This document shows, in pieces, positions 1 to 7,276 of a stretch of DNA of 7,474 bases (positions are counted from its first letter, which is position 1; every line of letters begins with the position of its first letter). The stretch lies in assembly GCA_023419055.1 (NCBI GenBank), contig JAEZYO010000855.1:1-7474 (forward strand), written 5' to 3'. Below the pieces are notes generated by a model, which saw nothing but the letters and a program-made list of their open reading frames with translations, was not told the DNA's origin and did no database searches. The position numbers and the translations under genes are program-made. This stretch comes from Pseudomonadota bacterium (GTDB lineage: Bacteria; Myxococcota; Polyangia; Polyangiales; Polyangiaceae).

Positions 1-365
1 CCGAGCCCATGGCGTGCAGCCGTTGCGCTGCGCTGGGCGTAGGCGATCTCGGGTTGAGCCCGCTCGGCCAGCCGCTTTTTCAGATCTGAAGGCGAGCATC
101 GTCGGACCGGCGTGCTCACCCGCGAGATCAGCTCGACGTAGAGGCGCGGCTTGCAACCAGGACGGACGTGGAGGCTCGCGGCGGACGTCATTCGGCGAGT
201 TGACGGACCCCCCTGAGGGGAGCCGAGGACCTCGAAAGGGGAGGTCATGCTGGGCCGAACGGATCCTCTGCTGCGTCGCGCGGTCTCGGCCGGCTCACGA
301 CGACTTTCCTTCAGCCGACCCTCCCGCCGGAGCTCCAGGGACCTCGGCGCAAACGGCTGGCGCAT
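1..365 (-). CDS. Possible divergent hypothetical protein, 5' part only (runs off left edge)
   Basis: A minus-strand open frame starts at ATG 365-363, preceded by a tGAGGAG stretch at good spacing, and stays open to position 1. Other in-frame starts are ATG at 248-246, ATG at 191-189 and GTG at 119-117. The first 60 or so residues are Arg/Ser/Pro-rich and look non-coding. From about position 160 leftwards the translation becomes more protein-like, with a charged, probably helical segment ([11 protein letters not shown]). A short protein start at 119 is therefore more believable than the full frame. I recognise no family. An ATG at 365 would leave only 33 bases between the two divergent starts, forcing the carB promoter into the frame. 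It could simply be a chance open frame in GC-rich DNA. Confidence 0.2.
   Translation of the reverse strand, partial: MRQPFAPRSLELRREGRLKESRREPAETARRSRGSVRPSMTSPFEVLGSPQGGPSTRRMTSAASLHVRPGCKPRLYVELISRVSTPVRRCSPSDLKKRLAERAQPEIAYAQRSATAARHGL
228..246. repeat. Short perfect hairpin in the carB upstream region
   Basis: GACCTC at 228-233 and GAGGTC at 241-246 form a perfect 6-bp inverted repeat around a 7-base loop (GAAAGGG). It lies about 150 bases before the carB start. There is no following T-run, so it is not a standard intrinsic terminator. It could be a leader-RNA stem, a half-site for a regulator, or chance. Nearby CCCC (210-213) and GGGG (217-220) can form another very small stem. Confidence 0.3.
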
Positions 366-398
366 CCGGGCTCCTCACGTGCTAACGGGGCGGGGCCC

Positions 399-3300
399 AT
401 GCCTCGTAGGGACGACATCAACAAGATCCTGCTCATCGGTTCGGGACCCATCGTCATCGGCCAGGCTTGCGAGTTCGACTACTCGGGAACGCAAGGCGCC
501 AAGGCGCTGACCAGTCTCGGCTACGACGTCGTGCTCGTGAACTCGAATCCGGCGACGATTATGACCGACCCGGAGCTCGTTCGCCGCACCTACATCGAGC
601 CCCTGAACAAGGGCACGCTCGAAGCCATCATCGAGCGGGAGCGGCCCGACGCGCTCTTGCCGACGCTGGGCGGGCAGACCGCGCTCAACCTGGCGCTCGA
701 GCTGCACGGGACCGGCGTGCTCTCGAAGTACGGCGTGCGCCTGATCGGCGCGCAGGTGGACGCCATCCGCAAGGCGGAAGATCGCCTGCTCTTCAAGGAG
801 GCGATGAAGAACTGCGGGCTCGAGTCGGCGCGCTCCGGCTACGCGACGAGCGTCGAGGAGGCGCGCAAGATCGTCGAGACCACGGGCTACCCCGTGATCT
901 TGCGCCCGAGCTTCACGCTCGGCGGCGCCGGCGGCGCGATCATCTACGACCCGAGCGAGTTCGAGACCAAGGTCAACTGGGCGCTCAACCAGTCCCCCAC
1001 GCGCCAGGTGTTGGTGGAGGAGAGCCTGCTCGGTTGGAAGGAGTACGAGCTCGAGGTGATCCGCGACTCCGCGGACAACTTCATCGTCATCTGCTCGATC
1101 GAGAACGTCGATCCGATGGGCGTGCACACCGGCGACTCGATCACGGTCGCGCCCGCGATGACGCTCACCGATCGCGAGTACCAGCGGCTGCGCGACGCCG
1201 CGCGCGCGGTGATGCACGAGATCGGCGTCGAGACCGGCGGCTCCAACGTGCAGTTCGCGGTGAACCCGAAGGACGGGCGCGTGGTCGTGATCGAGATGAA
1301 CCCGCGCGTCTCGCGCTCGAGCGCGCTCGCCTCGAAGGCGACGGGCTACCCAATCGCGAAGATCGCGGCGAAGCTCGCGGTGGGCTTCACGCTCGACGAG
1401 CTCGAGAACGACATCACGGGCACGAGCGCCGCGTTCGAGCCGGTCATCGACTACACGGTCGTGAAGTGGCCGCGCTTCGCCTTCGAGAAATTCCCGGGCG
1501 CTGACTCGCGCCTCGGCACGCAGATGAAGAGCGTGGGCGAGGTGATGGCGATCGGCCGCACCTTCCCCGAGGCGCTCCAGAAGGCCGCGCGCTCGCTCGA
1601 GACCGGCAAGAGCGGCTTCGTCAGCCTGACCGATCGAGTGGACTACCGGCTGCTCACGCGTGAACCGGAGATCAAGCGCGATCTCGCCCACGACGCGCCG
1701 CCGCAGGCGAGGCCGCGCGAGACCCTGCCGCCGCCTGCGGGCGACGAGCTCGTGAAGGCCGTGGAGAAGCTCGTCACCATCCCCGCCGCCGATCGCCTCT
1801 TCTACGTCGGCGACGCCATGCGGCTCGGCATCTCGACGGAGCGCTTGTTCGAGCTCACCGCGATCGACCCGTGGTTCCTGTCGCAGCTCGAGCGCATCGT
1901 GAAGCACGAGGCGAAGATCAAGGACGCGCCCGAGCTCACGGCGGAGCTCTTCTTCGAGAGCAAGCGGCTCGGCTTCGGCGACGCCCAGATCGCCGAGCTC
2001 CGCCAGGTGACGCAGACGGAGGTGCGCGAGCTCCGGGAGCGGCTGGGCGTGACGGCGGTGTACAGCCGCGTCGACACCTGCGCCGCCGAGTTCCCGGCAA
2101 AGACGCCGTACCTCTACTCGACGTACGAGTCCGAGAGCGAATCCGAGATCACCGCCCGCAAGAAGGTGATCATCCTCGGCGGCGGCCCCAACCGCATCGG
2201 TCAGGGCATCGAGTTCGACTACTGCTGCTGTCACGCGGTGTTCGCGCTGCGCGAGCTCGGGATCGAGACCATCATGGTCAACTGCAACCCCGAGACCGTG
2301 TCCACGGACTACGACACCTCGGACCGGCTCTACTTCGAGCCGCTCACGCTAGAGGACGTGCTCTCCATTTGCCGAGAGGAGTCTCAGCAGGGCGAGCTGC
2401 TCGGCGTGATCGTGCAGTTCGGCGGCCAGACGCCGCTGAAGCTCGCCGTGCCGCTCGAGAAGGCCGGCGTGAAGCTGCTCGGTACGCCGGCGGACGCGAT
2501 CGATCGCGCGGAGGATCGAGAGCGCTTCGACGCGCTGCTCGCGAAGCTCGGGCTCGTGCGCCCCCGCGCGGGCATCGCCAAGAGCGTCGAGGAGGCGCGC
2601 GTGGTGGCCCGCGAGATCGGCTATCCGGTGCTGGTGCGTCCCTCGTACGTGCTCGGCGGGCGGGCCATGATGACCTGCTACGATGACCGCGAGCTCGAGG
2701 CCTACGTGGGCCTCGCGATCGAGGCGGCGCGCGAGGAGCGCGGCTCGCAGACGCTGCTCATCGATCAGTTCTTGAAGAACGCGATCGAGGTCGACGTGGA
2801 TCTCGTGTGCGACGGGAAGCGCGCCGTCATCGGCGGCGTGATGCAGCACATCGAGGAGGCAGGCGTGCACTCCGGCGACTCGACCAGCGTGCTGCCCCCG
2901 CACTCGCTCGACGCGGACGTGGTCGCCACCATCGAGCAGAACGCGAAGGCGCTCGCGCTCGAGCTCGGCGTGGTGGGCCTCATGAACGTGCAGTTCGCGG
3001 TCAAGGATCGCGACGTCTACGTGCTCGAGGTGAACCCGCGCGCCTCGCGCACGGTGCCCTTCGTCGCCAAGGCGACGGGCCGCCCGCTCGCGAAGCTCGC
3101 GGCCAAGGTCATGGTCGGAAGGACGCTCGAGGAGCTCGGCATGACCGACGGCGCCCTGCCGATGCACGTGGCGGTGAAGGAGTCGGTGTTCCCGTTCAAC
3201 AAATTCCCGGGCGTGGACACCATCCTCGGGCCCGAGATGCGCTCGACCGGCGAAGTGATGGGCATCGGCCCGAGCTTCGCGCTCGCGTTCGACAAGAGCC

Positions 3301-3743
3301 TGGCGGCGTCCGGGTTCGCGCTGCCGGATCGCGGGCGCGTGTTCATCAGCGTGGCCGATCAAGACAAGGCGCTCGCCTGTCACATCGCGCGCCGGCTCCG
3401 GAACCTCGGCTTTACCATCGTGGCCACGGGCGGCACCGCGACCGCCCTCCAGCGCGCTCGCATCCCGGCGGAGCGGGTCAACAAGGTGCTCGAGGGCTCG
3501 CCGCACGTGGTCGACTCGATCCGCGACGGCAACGTGCAGCTCGTCATCAACACGACCCAGGGCGCGAAGGCGATCTCCGATAGCTACTCGATCCGCAGAA
3601 ACGCGCTGCTCGCCAACATCCCGTACTTTACGACCATCGCGGCCGGGCTCGCGGCGGTCGACGCGCTCGAGGTGAGCGCACTGTTGCGGGGTGCCGCGCA
3701 GGTCCGCTCCATCCAGGAGTGGCACTCGCGCGGGAACGCCTAG
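399..3743 (+). CDS. carB: Carbamoyl-phosphate synthase, large (ammonia-using synthetase) subunit
   Basis: This cytoplasmic enzyme makes carbamoyl phosphate from bicarbonate, ammonia channelled from CarA and two ATP, feeding arginine and pyrimidine synthesis. The 1114 residues are full length and show the duplicated ATP-grasp plan. The first half opens with [15 protein letters not shown] and carries the ATP/Mg-binding E299 and N301 in [10 protein letters not shown]. An oligomerisation domain spans about 400-560. The second half has [15 protein letters not shown] from about 594, [21 protein letters not shown] and E877/N879 in [10 protein letters not shown] methylglyoxal-synthase-like allosteric domain starts about 979, with the effector-site K1029 (VNKV) and N1051-T1053 (NTT) retained, so UMP/ornithine-type control is possible. 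The ATG is chosen because the [17 protein letters not shown] start matches the family; the ribosome site is only a weak GGGG stretch. About 30 extra residues, partly proline-rich (roughly 431-450), sit before the conserved [10 protein letters not shown] stretch. carA is not adjacent downstream and is not seen upstream. Confidence 0.98.
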   Translation: MPRRDDINKILLIGSGPIVIGQACEFDYSGTQGAKALTSLGYDVVLVNSNPATIMTDPELVRRTYIEPLNKGTLEAIIERERPDALLPTLGGQTALNLALELHGTGVLSKYGVRLIGAQVDAIRKAEDRLLFKEAMKNCGLESARSGYATSVEEARKIVETTGYPVILRPSFTLGGAGGAIIYDPSEFETKVNWALNQSPTRQVLVEESLLGWKEYELEVIRDSADNFIVICSIENVDPMGVHTGDSITVAPAMTLTDREYQRLRDAARAVMHEIGVETGGSNVQFAVNPKDGRVVVIEMNPRVSRSSALASKATGYPIAKIAAKLAVGFTLDELENDITGTSAAFEPVIDYTVVKWPRFAFEKFPGADSRLGTQMKSVGEVMAIGRTFPEALQKAARSLETGKSGFVSLTDRVDYRLLTREPEIKRDLAHDAPPQARPRETLPPPAGDELVKAVEKLVTIPAADRLFYVGDAMRLGISTERLFELTAIDPWFLSQLERIVKHEAKIKDAPELTAELFFESKRLGFGDAQIAELRQVTQTEVRELRERLGVTAVYSRVDTCAAEFPAKTPYLYSTYESESESEITARKKVIILGGGPNRIGQGIEFDYCCCHAVFALRELGIETIMVNCNPETVSTDYDTSDRLYFEPLTLEDVLSICREESQQGELLGVIVQFGGQTPLKLAVPLEKAGVKLLGTPADAIDRAEDRERFDALLAKLGLVRPRAGIAKSVEEARVVAREIGYPVLVRPSYVLGGRAMMTCYDDRELEAYVGLAIEAAREERGSQTLLIDQFLKNAIEVDVDLVCDGKRAVIGGVMQHIEEAGVHSGDSTSVLPPHSLDADVVATIEQNAKALALELGVVGLMNVQFAVKDRDVYVLEVNPRASRTVPFVAKATGRPLAKLAAKVMVGRTLEELGMTDGALPMHVAVKESVFPFNKFPGVDTILGPEMRSTGEVMGIGPSFALAFDKSLAASGFALPDRGRVFISVADQDKALACHIARRLRNLGFTIVATGGTATALQRARIPAERVNKVLEGSPHVVDSIRDGNVQLVINTTQGAKAISDSYSIRRNALLANIPYFTTIAAGLAAVDALEVSALLRGAAQVRSIQEWHSRGNA

Positions 3744-3755
3744 GCCGCCTCGAAC

Positions 3756-3784
3756 TTTACCCGTCCCGGCCTCCGGCCTAGACT
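3756..3784 (+). promoter_or_regulatory. Predicted sigma70-type promoter for the coiled-coil/transglycosylase operon
   Basis: In the 47-base gap after carB, TTTACC (3756-3761) resembles a -35 box and TAGACT (3779-3784) a -10 box, each matching the consensus at four of six bases, with a 17-base spacer. The expected transcription start, about 6-8 bases after the -10 box, is 3790-3792. That is on or next to the GTG start codon at 3791, so the transcript would be leaderless or nearly so. This fits the absence of a Shine-Dalgarno sequence before that GTG. The site is predicted from spacing and consensus only. Confidence 0.5.
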
Positions 3785-3790
3785 CCGGGG

Positions 3791-4282
3791 GTGCGCCGCA
3801 AGTACCCCCTCGAAGCGCTGTCGCAGCTGCGGCGCGACCGGAAAGAGGAACGCGCGCGCGCGCTCGGCGCGGCCCAGGCGTCGGCGGAGGCCGCGCGCGC
3901 CGAGTCCGAGCGGGCGACCGAGGCGCGCCGGCGAGAGCAAGCCGCCCTCTCGAGCGAGCGCTCCGAGCAGCGCGCTCGCCTCGAGGCGGGTGAGGCCACC
4001 GCGCAGGATCTGCAGCAAGGTGAGCGCTTCCTCGTCGGTGCGATGGGTCGCGTGAACCGGCTCGCCCTGAACGAGCAAGCTGCCGAACGCAAGCTCGAGG
4101 AGGCGAGTCGGGTGGAGCAGCGTGCCCGAGGCGAGCTGGCCCGCGCGGAAGCCGACCAGCGAACCCTCGAGGAACACCGGGGACGCTTCCAGGCGGCCGA
4201 ACGGCGCGCGGCGGAGCTCTCGGAAGACGAGGCGGCGCTAGAGCGTTGGACCGCTGAACGTTACGGCAAGACCCGCGCGTGA
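3791..4282 (+). CDS. FliJ/YscO-like coiled-coil protein
   Basis: This 163-residue protein is almost entirely charged helix, rich in Ala, Arg and Glu, with heptad-like spacing from about residue 10 to 155 and no signal peptide or membrane segment. The N-terminus (RRKYPLEALSQLRRDRKEER) and the length resemble FliJ of flagella and YscO of type III secretion. Those are cytoplasmic stalk/chaperone-escort proteins whose long antiparallel coiled coil inserts into the export ATPase ring. The GTG at 3791 is chosen because it places this family-like start at residue 1; no ribosome site precedes it and a promoter-like -10 box ends seven bases upstream. The last four bases overlap the start of the transglycosylase gene (GTGA), so translation is probably coupled. 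No export ATPase, FliH or needle gene is present. Coiled coils mimic each other, so an unrelated structural or tether protein is a real alternative. That it is a coding gene is much surer than the family call. Confidence 0.6.
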   Translation: MRRKYPLEALSQLRRDRKEERARALGAAQASAEAARAESERATEARRREQAALSSERSEQRARLEAGEATAQDLQQGERFLVGAMGRVNRLALNEQAAERKLEEASRVEQRARGELARAEADQRTLEEHRGRFQAAERRAAELSEDEAALERWTAERYGKTRA

Positions 4283-6708
4283 ACTTCCTTCGTCGCCTCA
4301 CGATTCCTGTTTCCGCCTTCGGGTTGGCGGCGCTGCTTTCGTACTGCTCGACGCGCCCTCAAAGCTCCCCGCCGGCACAGGGCCCGGGCCCCCTGCCGCT
4401 CTCCGCGACCGCTCAAGGAGCGAGCTCGAGCGCCCCGATCGTGCCTGCGGTTCCGGCAGAGCCAATCTCGCTCGAGACGTTGACGCCGCTGCTCGCGACG
4501 CCCGGCTTCGAGGAGGCGCTAGCGGCGCTCGAAAGCGGCGATCCGCGCGAGGCGCTCGCGGCGCTCGAGCGTTCGCTCGCCGCGCGGCCGCTCGACGCGG
4601 GGAGGCCCGAGTTCGCTTTCGTCCGCGCCCGTCTGCGAGAGCGCGTCGGAGACGCCGCTTCCGCGTTGTCGGACTTCGAGCGCGCTCGAGGCGCGGACTG
4701 GCCCCTCGCTGCCGATGCGGCGCTCGGCGCGGCCCGCGCTCACCTCGCGCTGCGAAAGCCGGAGGCAGCCCGCACCCTGGCCGCGAACGTCGGCGGCTCG
4801 GAGCGGCTCGTCCGGGGGCGCTTGTTGGTCCTCGCCGACGCGGCCAAGGCGCTCGGCGATCGCTCCGCCGAGCTCGTCGCGCTCCGTGACTTTCTGGCAC
4901 AGCGACCCGACCCTGGTCCGAGGAGCACGGTGGGGCTCAGGCTCGCGGAGGCCCTGCTCACGCCGAAGGGTGAAGTCTCCCCCAGCACGGCGGAGCTCGC
5001 GGAGTCGCTCGCCCTGTCACGAAAGGTCTCGCGAGAAGCGGGGAAGGACGAGGAGCTCGAGCGCCGCGCGGCGGCGCTCGGGGCGCGAGCGCTCGCGCTG
5101 CTCCCCGAGTCGGAGCGTCGGTCGCGCGCCAAGGAGAGCCCGGAAGAGCAGCTCGAGCGCCTGAAGGCGCTCGTCGACTCGCGCCGCTTCGAGGAGGCGG
5201 AGACGGCGGCGGATGCGCTGCTCGCCGAGCTGGGCCAGGCCCGGCGTTTCGAGCGGCTCGGCTGTGAGGTCCTACAGCAGCGCGCCAAGGCGATCGCCGG
5301 GCGCCGCGAGTGGGGGCGCGCGGTCGACGGCATCGGCGACGTGATCAAGCGTTGCACCGAGGACCGCGATCTCCACGCGCGCGTGCTCTACCTGGCCGGG
5401 AAGTACGCGGCGAGCGACAAGCGCCACGCGCAAGCGGTGAAGTTTTACGCGGACCTCGAGGCGGAGCACGCGGACCACACGCTGGCGGACGACTCGCGCC
5501 TGAACGCCGCGCTGAGCTACCTCGCGCTAGGAGCCGAGGCGCGGTTCACGGAGCTCTTGCAGACGATGCCGGAGCGCTACGCCAGCGGCGACATGGTCGT
5601 CGAGGGCGTGTTTCGGCTCGCGCTCCGCCGCATGGACAAGGGAGACTGGTCGGGCGCGGCGCGCCTGCTCGAGCGAGCGAGCAAGCTCGTCGGCGATCTC
5701 GACGCCGCGCGCGGGCAAGAGCTCGCCGGGAGAGAGCGCTACTTCCTCGCTCGCGCCGAGCTCGTCGCCGGGCGGAGAGAAGCGGCGCTCAGCGGGTTCG
5801 AGGAGGTCGTGCGCCGCTTTCCGCTCTCGTACTACATGCTCTGGGCGCGCTCGCAGCTCGCCGCGCTCGACCCGGAGCGCGCGGAGCGGTTGCTCGAAGC
5901 GATTCGGTCCGAGACCGGGAGTGAGCCGTTCTCGATCGCCGGGCGCCCCGAGTTCTCTTCTCCCGGTTTCCGTCGCGCGCTCTCGCTACTGCGCGTCGGC
6001 GAGACTCAGGCCGCCGTCGACGAGCTCTCGGATCTGGGGCTCACCGCCAAGGACGTCGCGCCGGAGCTCGTCTGGGGCGTCTCGCTCGCGTACTCGCGGG
6101 CAAGGGCGTTCAAGCTGTCGCACGATCTCCCGCGGCGCCGACTGACCGACTGGCTCGCGCGCTGGCCGAGCGGTTCCTGGGAGCTCGCGTGGCAGCTCGC
6201 GTTCCCGCGCCCCTTCTCGGAGGTCGTGGATCGCGAGGCGAAGAAGAACGAGATCGAGCCCGCCCTCGTGTACGCCGTGATGCGGGAAGAGAGCGCGTTC
6301 GATCCGGACGCGGTGAGCATCGCGAACGCGTACGGCTTGATGCAGCTCATCGTGCCGACGGCGAAGATGATCGCGAAGGGGACGGGCTTGCCCCACGATC
6401 GAGTCGCGCTCCGTCGCCCTCAGGTCAACATCGCGCTCGGATCGCGGACGCTGGCGCAGCTCAAGAAACGATTTTCGGACAACCCGCTGCTCGCCATCCC
6501 GGCTTACAACGCCGGCCCCGGCAACGCCCGCGAGTGGCTCGCCGACCGTCCCAGCGCCGATTTCGACCTCTGGATCGAGCTCATCCCGTTCCTCGAAACA
6601 CGGCGTTACATGAAGCGCGTCCTGGCCAGCCGAGCGACCTATGCGTTCCTGTACGACGGCGGCGTCGCTGCGAGCGCGCTATCGTTGCCGCTCAAGGTCA
6701 AGCCTTAG
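4279..6708 (+). CDS. slt: Slt70-type lytic transglycosylase (GH23) with long helical-repeat N-terminal region
   Basis: Exported murein lyase that cleaves the MurNAc-GlcNAc bond to leave 1,6-anhydro ends, acting in wall turnover or in opening gaps for envelope machines. Residues 1-27 form a basic-hydrophobic signal sequence ending LLSYC; Cys23 could be a lipid anchor, but Tyr before it is unusual for a lipobox. A Pro/Ser/Ala linker follows to about 60. About 75-640 is an alpha-helical, TPR-like superhelix (for example PGFEEALAALESGDPREALA at 75-94), including the family-like FPLSYYMLWARSQL near 514. The GH23 domain covers about 645-795. It has catalytic Glu671 in REESAFDP, YGLMQL at 685-690, AYNAGPGN at 742-749 and the C-terminal FLETRRYMKRVL. 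At 809 residues it is longer than the roughly 645 of E. coli Slt70, mainly in the N-terminal part. The GTG start overlaps the preceding gene by four bases. Domain and active site are clear; the cellular process served is not. Confidence 0.93.
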   Translation: MNFLRRLTIPVSAFGLAALLSYCSTRPQSSPPAQGPGPLPLSATAQGASSSAPIVPAVPAEPISLETLTPLLATPGFEEALAALESGDPREALAALERSLAARPLDAGRPEFAFVRARLRERVGDAASALSDFERARGADWPLAADAALGAARAHLALRKPEAARTLAANVGGSERLVRGRLLVLADAAKALGDRSAELVALRDFLAQRPDPGPRSTVGLRLAEALLTPKGEVSPSTAELAESLALSRKVSREAGKDEELERRAAALGARALALLPESERRSRAKESPEEQLERLKALVDSRRFEEAETAADALLAELGQARRFERLGCEVLQQRAKAIAGRREWGRAVDGIGDVIKRCTEDRDLHARVLYLAGKYAASDKRHAQAVKFYADLEAEHADHTLADDSRLNAALSYLALGAEARFTELLQTMPERYASGDMVVEGVFRLALRRMDKGDWSGAARLLERASKLVGDLDAARGQELAGRERYFLARAELVAGRREAALSGFEEVVRRFPLSYYMLWARSQLAALDPERAERLLEAIRSETGSEPFSIAGRPEFSSPGFRRALSLLRVGETQAAVDELSDLGLTAKDVAPELVWGVSLAYSRARAFKLSHDLPRRRLTDWLARWPSGSWELAWQLAFPRPFSEVVDREAKKNEIEPALVYAVMREESAFDPDAVSIANAYGLMQLIVPTAKMIAKGTGLPHDRVALRRPQVNIALGSRTLAQLKKRFSDNPLLAIPAYNAGPGNAREWLADRPSADFDLWIELIPFLETRRYMKRVLASRATYAFLYDGGVAASALSLPLKVKP

Positions 6709-6711
6709 GAG
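6707..6711 (+). promoter_or_regulatory. Ribosome binding site of the thioredoxin-fold gene
   Basis: AGGAG lies nine bases before the ATG at 6721 and overlaps the TAG stop (6706-6708) of the transglycosylase. It is the clearest Shine-Dalgarno sequence in the window. It fixes the start of the next gene and supports co-transcription with efficient re-initiation. Confidence 0.8.
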
Positions 6712-6720
6712 ACACCGTCA

Positions 6721-7272
6721 ATGGCAACATCCTCGAATCCTCTGTCGCTCGGCAGCCCGCTACCTTCGTTTCAGCTGCCCGACACCGTGAGCGGTCGCAG
6801 CGTCAGCTCCGACGAGCTCCTGGGCAAACCGAGCGTCGTCATCTTCATTTGCAATCATTGCCCCTACGTGAAGCACATTCGCAGCGGGCTCGCCGCGTTC
6901 GGTCGCGCTTGTCAGGAGCGCGGCGTCGCCATGGTAGCGGTGAGCTCGAACGACGTCGCGACGTACCCGGCGGACTCCCCCGAGCACATGAGGGCCGAGG
7001 CCGCCGAGGCGGGCTACACCTTCCCGTACTTGTTCGACGAGTCGCAAGCGGTCGCGCGCGCGTTCGACGCAGCGTGCACGCCCGACCTCTACATCTTCGA
7101 CGCCGAGGGCAAGCTCGCCTATCACGGGCAGTTCGACGACAGCCGCCCGAAGAACACCGCGCCGGTGACCGGCAAGGACGCTCGGGCCGCGATCGATGCC
7201 TTGCTCGCGGGCAAGCGCCCCGCCGCCGAGCAGACGCCGAGCATCGGTTGCAGCATCAAGTGGAAATCCTGA
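6721..7272 (+). CDS. Thioredoxin-fold (AhpC/TSA-TlpA-like) protein with CNHC active site
   Basis: A 183-residue redoxin-like protein, presumably a thiol-disulfide oxidoreductase or thiol peroxidase-like protein; its substrate is unknown. The order fits the fold: N-terminal LGSPLPSFQLPDT, then strand VVIFI leading into the CxxC motif C44-N-H-C47-P-Y-V-K. The cis-proline loop is C119-T-P121 followed by DLYIFD. The C-terminus PSIGC(177)SIKWK is a hallmark of this widespread, poorly characterised family. Cys119 and Cys177 are further thiols that might take part in chemistry. The length is normal for the family. There is no signal peptide or membrane segment, so it should be cytoplasmic even though both neighbours encode exported proteins. 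A strong AGGAG fixes the ATG. It lies 12 bases after the transglycosylase gene and four before the dipeptidase gene, hence probably in the same operon. Confidence 0.9.
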   Translation: MATSSNPLSLGSPLPSFQLPDTVSGRSVSSDELLGKPSVVIFICNHCPYVKHIRSGLAAFGRACQERGVAMVAVSSNDVATYPADSPEHMRAEAAEAGYTFPYLFDESQAVARAFDAACTPDLYIFDAEGKLAYHGQFDDSRPKNTAPVTGKDARAAIDALLAGKRPAAEQTPSIGCSIKWKS

Positions 7273-7276
7273 GCCG

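Larger units (their letters stand above)
1..398. other. Upstream region of carB without a confidently called gene; possible divergent partial gene
   Basis: No frame in this stretch gives a protein I recognise. Plus-strand frames either stop early (positions 40-42, 87-89) or give Arg/Ser/Pro-rich low-complexity translations typical of non-coding GC-rich DNA. On the minus strand one frame is open from an ATG at 365-363 through the left edge (about 121 codons). It has a GAGGAG-like Shine-Dalgarno stretch five bases before that ATG (complement of 371-376). Its part nearest the left edge reads more like protein, for example [18 protein letters not shown] at roughly 89-36. A later GTG at 119-117 could equally be its start. 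G/C at third positions of that stretch is lower than in carB by eye, so the evidence is weak. The stretch must also hold the carB promoter, which I could not place, and it contains a small hairpin at 228-246. There is no sign of carA immediately upstream. Confidence 0.5.

Noticed and set aside
376..381. CACGTG palindrome just upstream of carB considered as an operator
   Set aside because: A single 6-base palindrome is expected by chance and no second site or known regulator link is visible.
14..385. 123-codon plus-strand frame upstream of carB
   Set aside because: No family resemblance, Arg/Ser/Pro/Ala-rich composition, no ribosome site; probably chance.
247..510. Arg-rich 87-codon frame starting just after GGGGAGG and overlapping the carB start, considered as a regulatory upstream peptide
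   Set aside because: The ribosome-like site is only about two bases from the ATG, the composition is what out-of-frame GC-rich DNA gives, and it continues well into carB in another frame. Arginine-sensing upstream peptides of this kind are known for fungal, not bacterial, genes.
375..2234. Long minus-strand open frame (about 620 codons) opposite carB
   Set aside because: It is antisense to a certain carB, is made of His/Arg/Asp/Leu-rich low-complexity sequence, and has no recognisable domain; such frames arise from G/C-biased third positions.
3764..3778. GGCC-TCC-GGCC repeat after carB considered as a terminator
   Set aside because: The stem is only four base pairs with no T-run, and it sits between the predicted -35 and -10 boxes of the next operon.
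2349..4301. Second long minus-strand open frame (about 650 codons) across the carB end and the coiled-coil gene
   Set aside because: Same antisense artefact; it crosses two well-supported plus-strand genes and the intergenic promoter, and its translation is compositionally unnatural.
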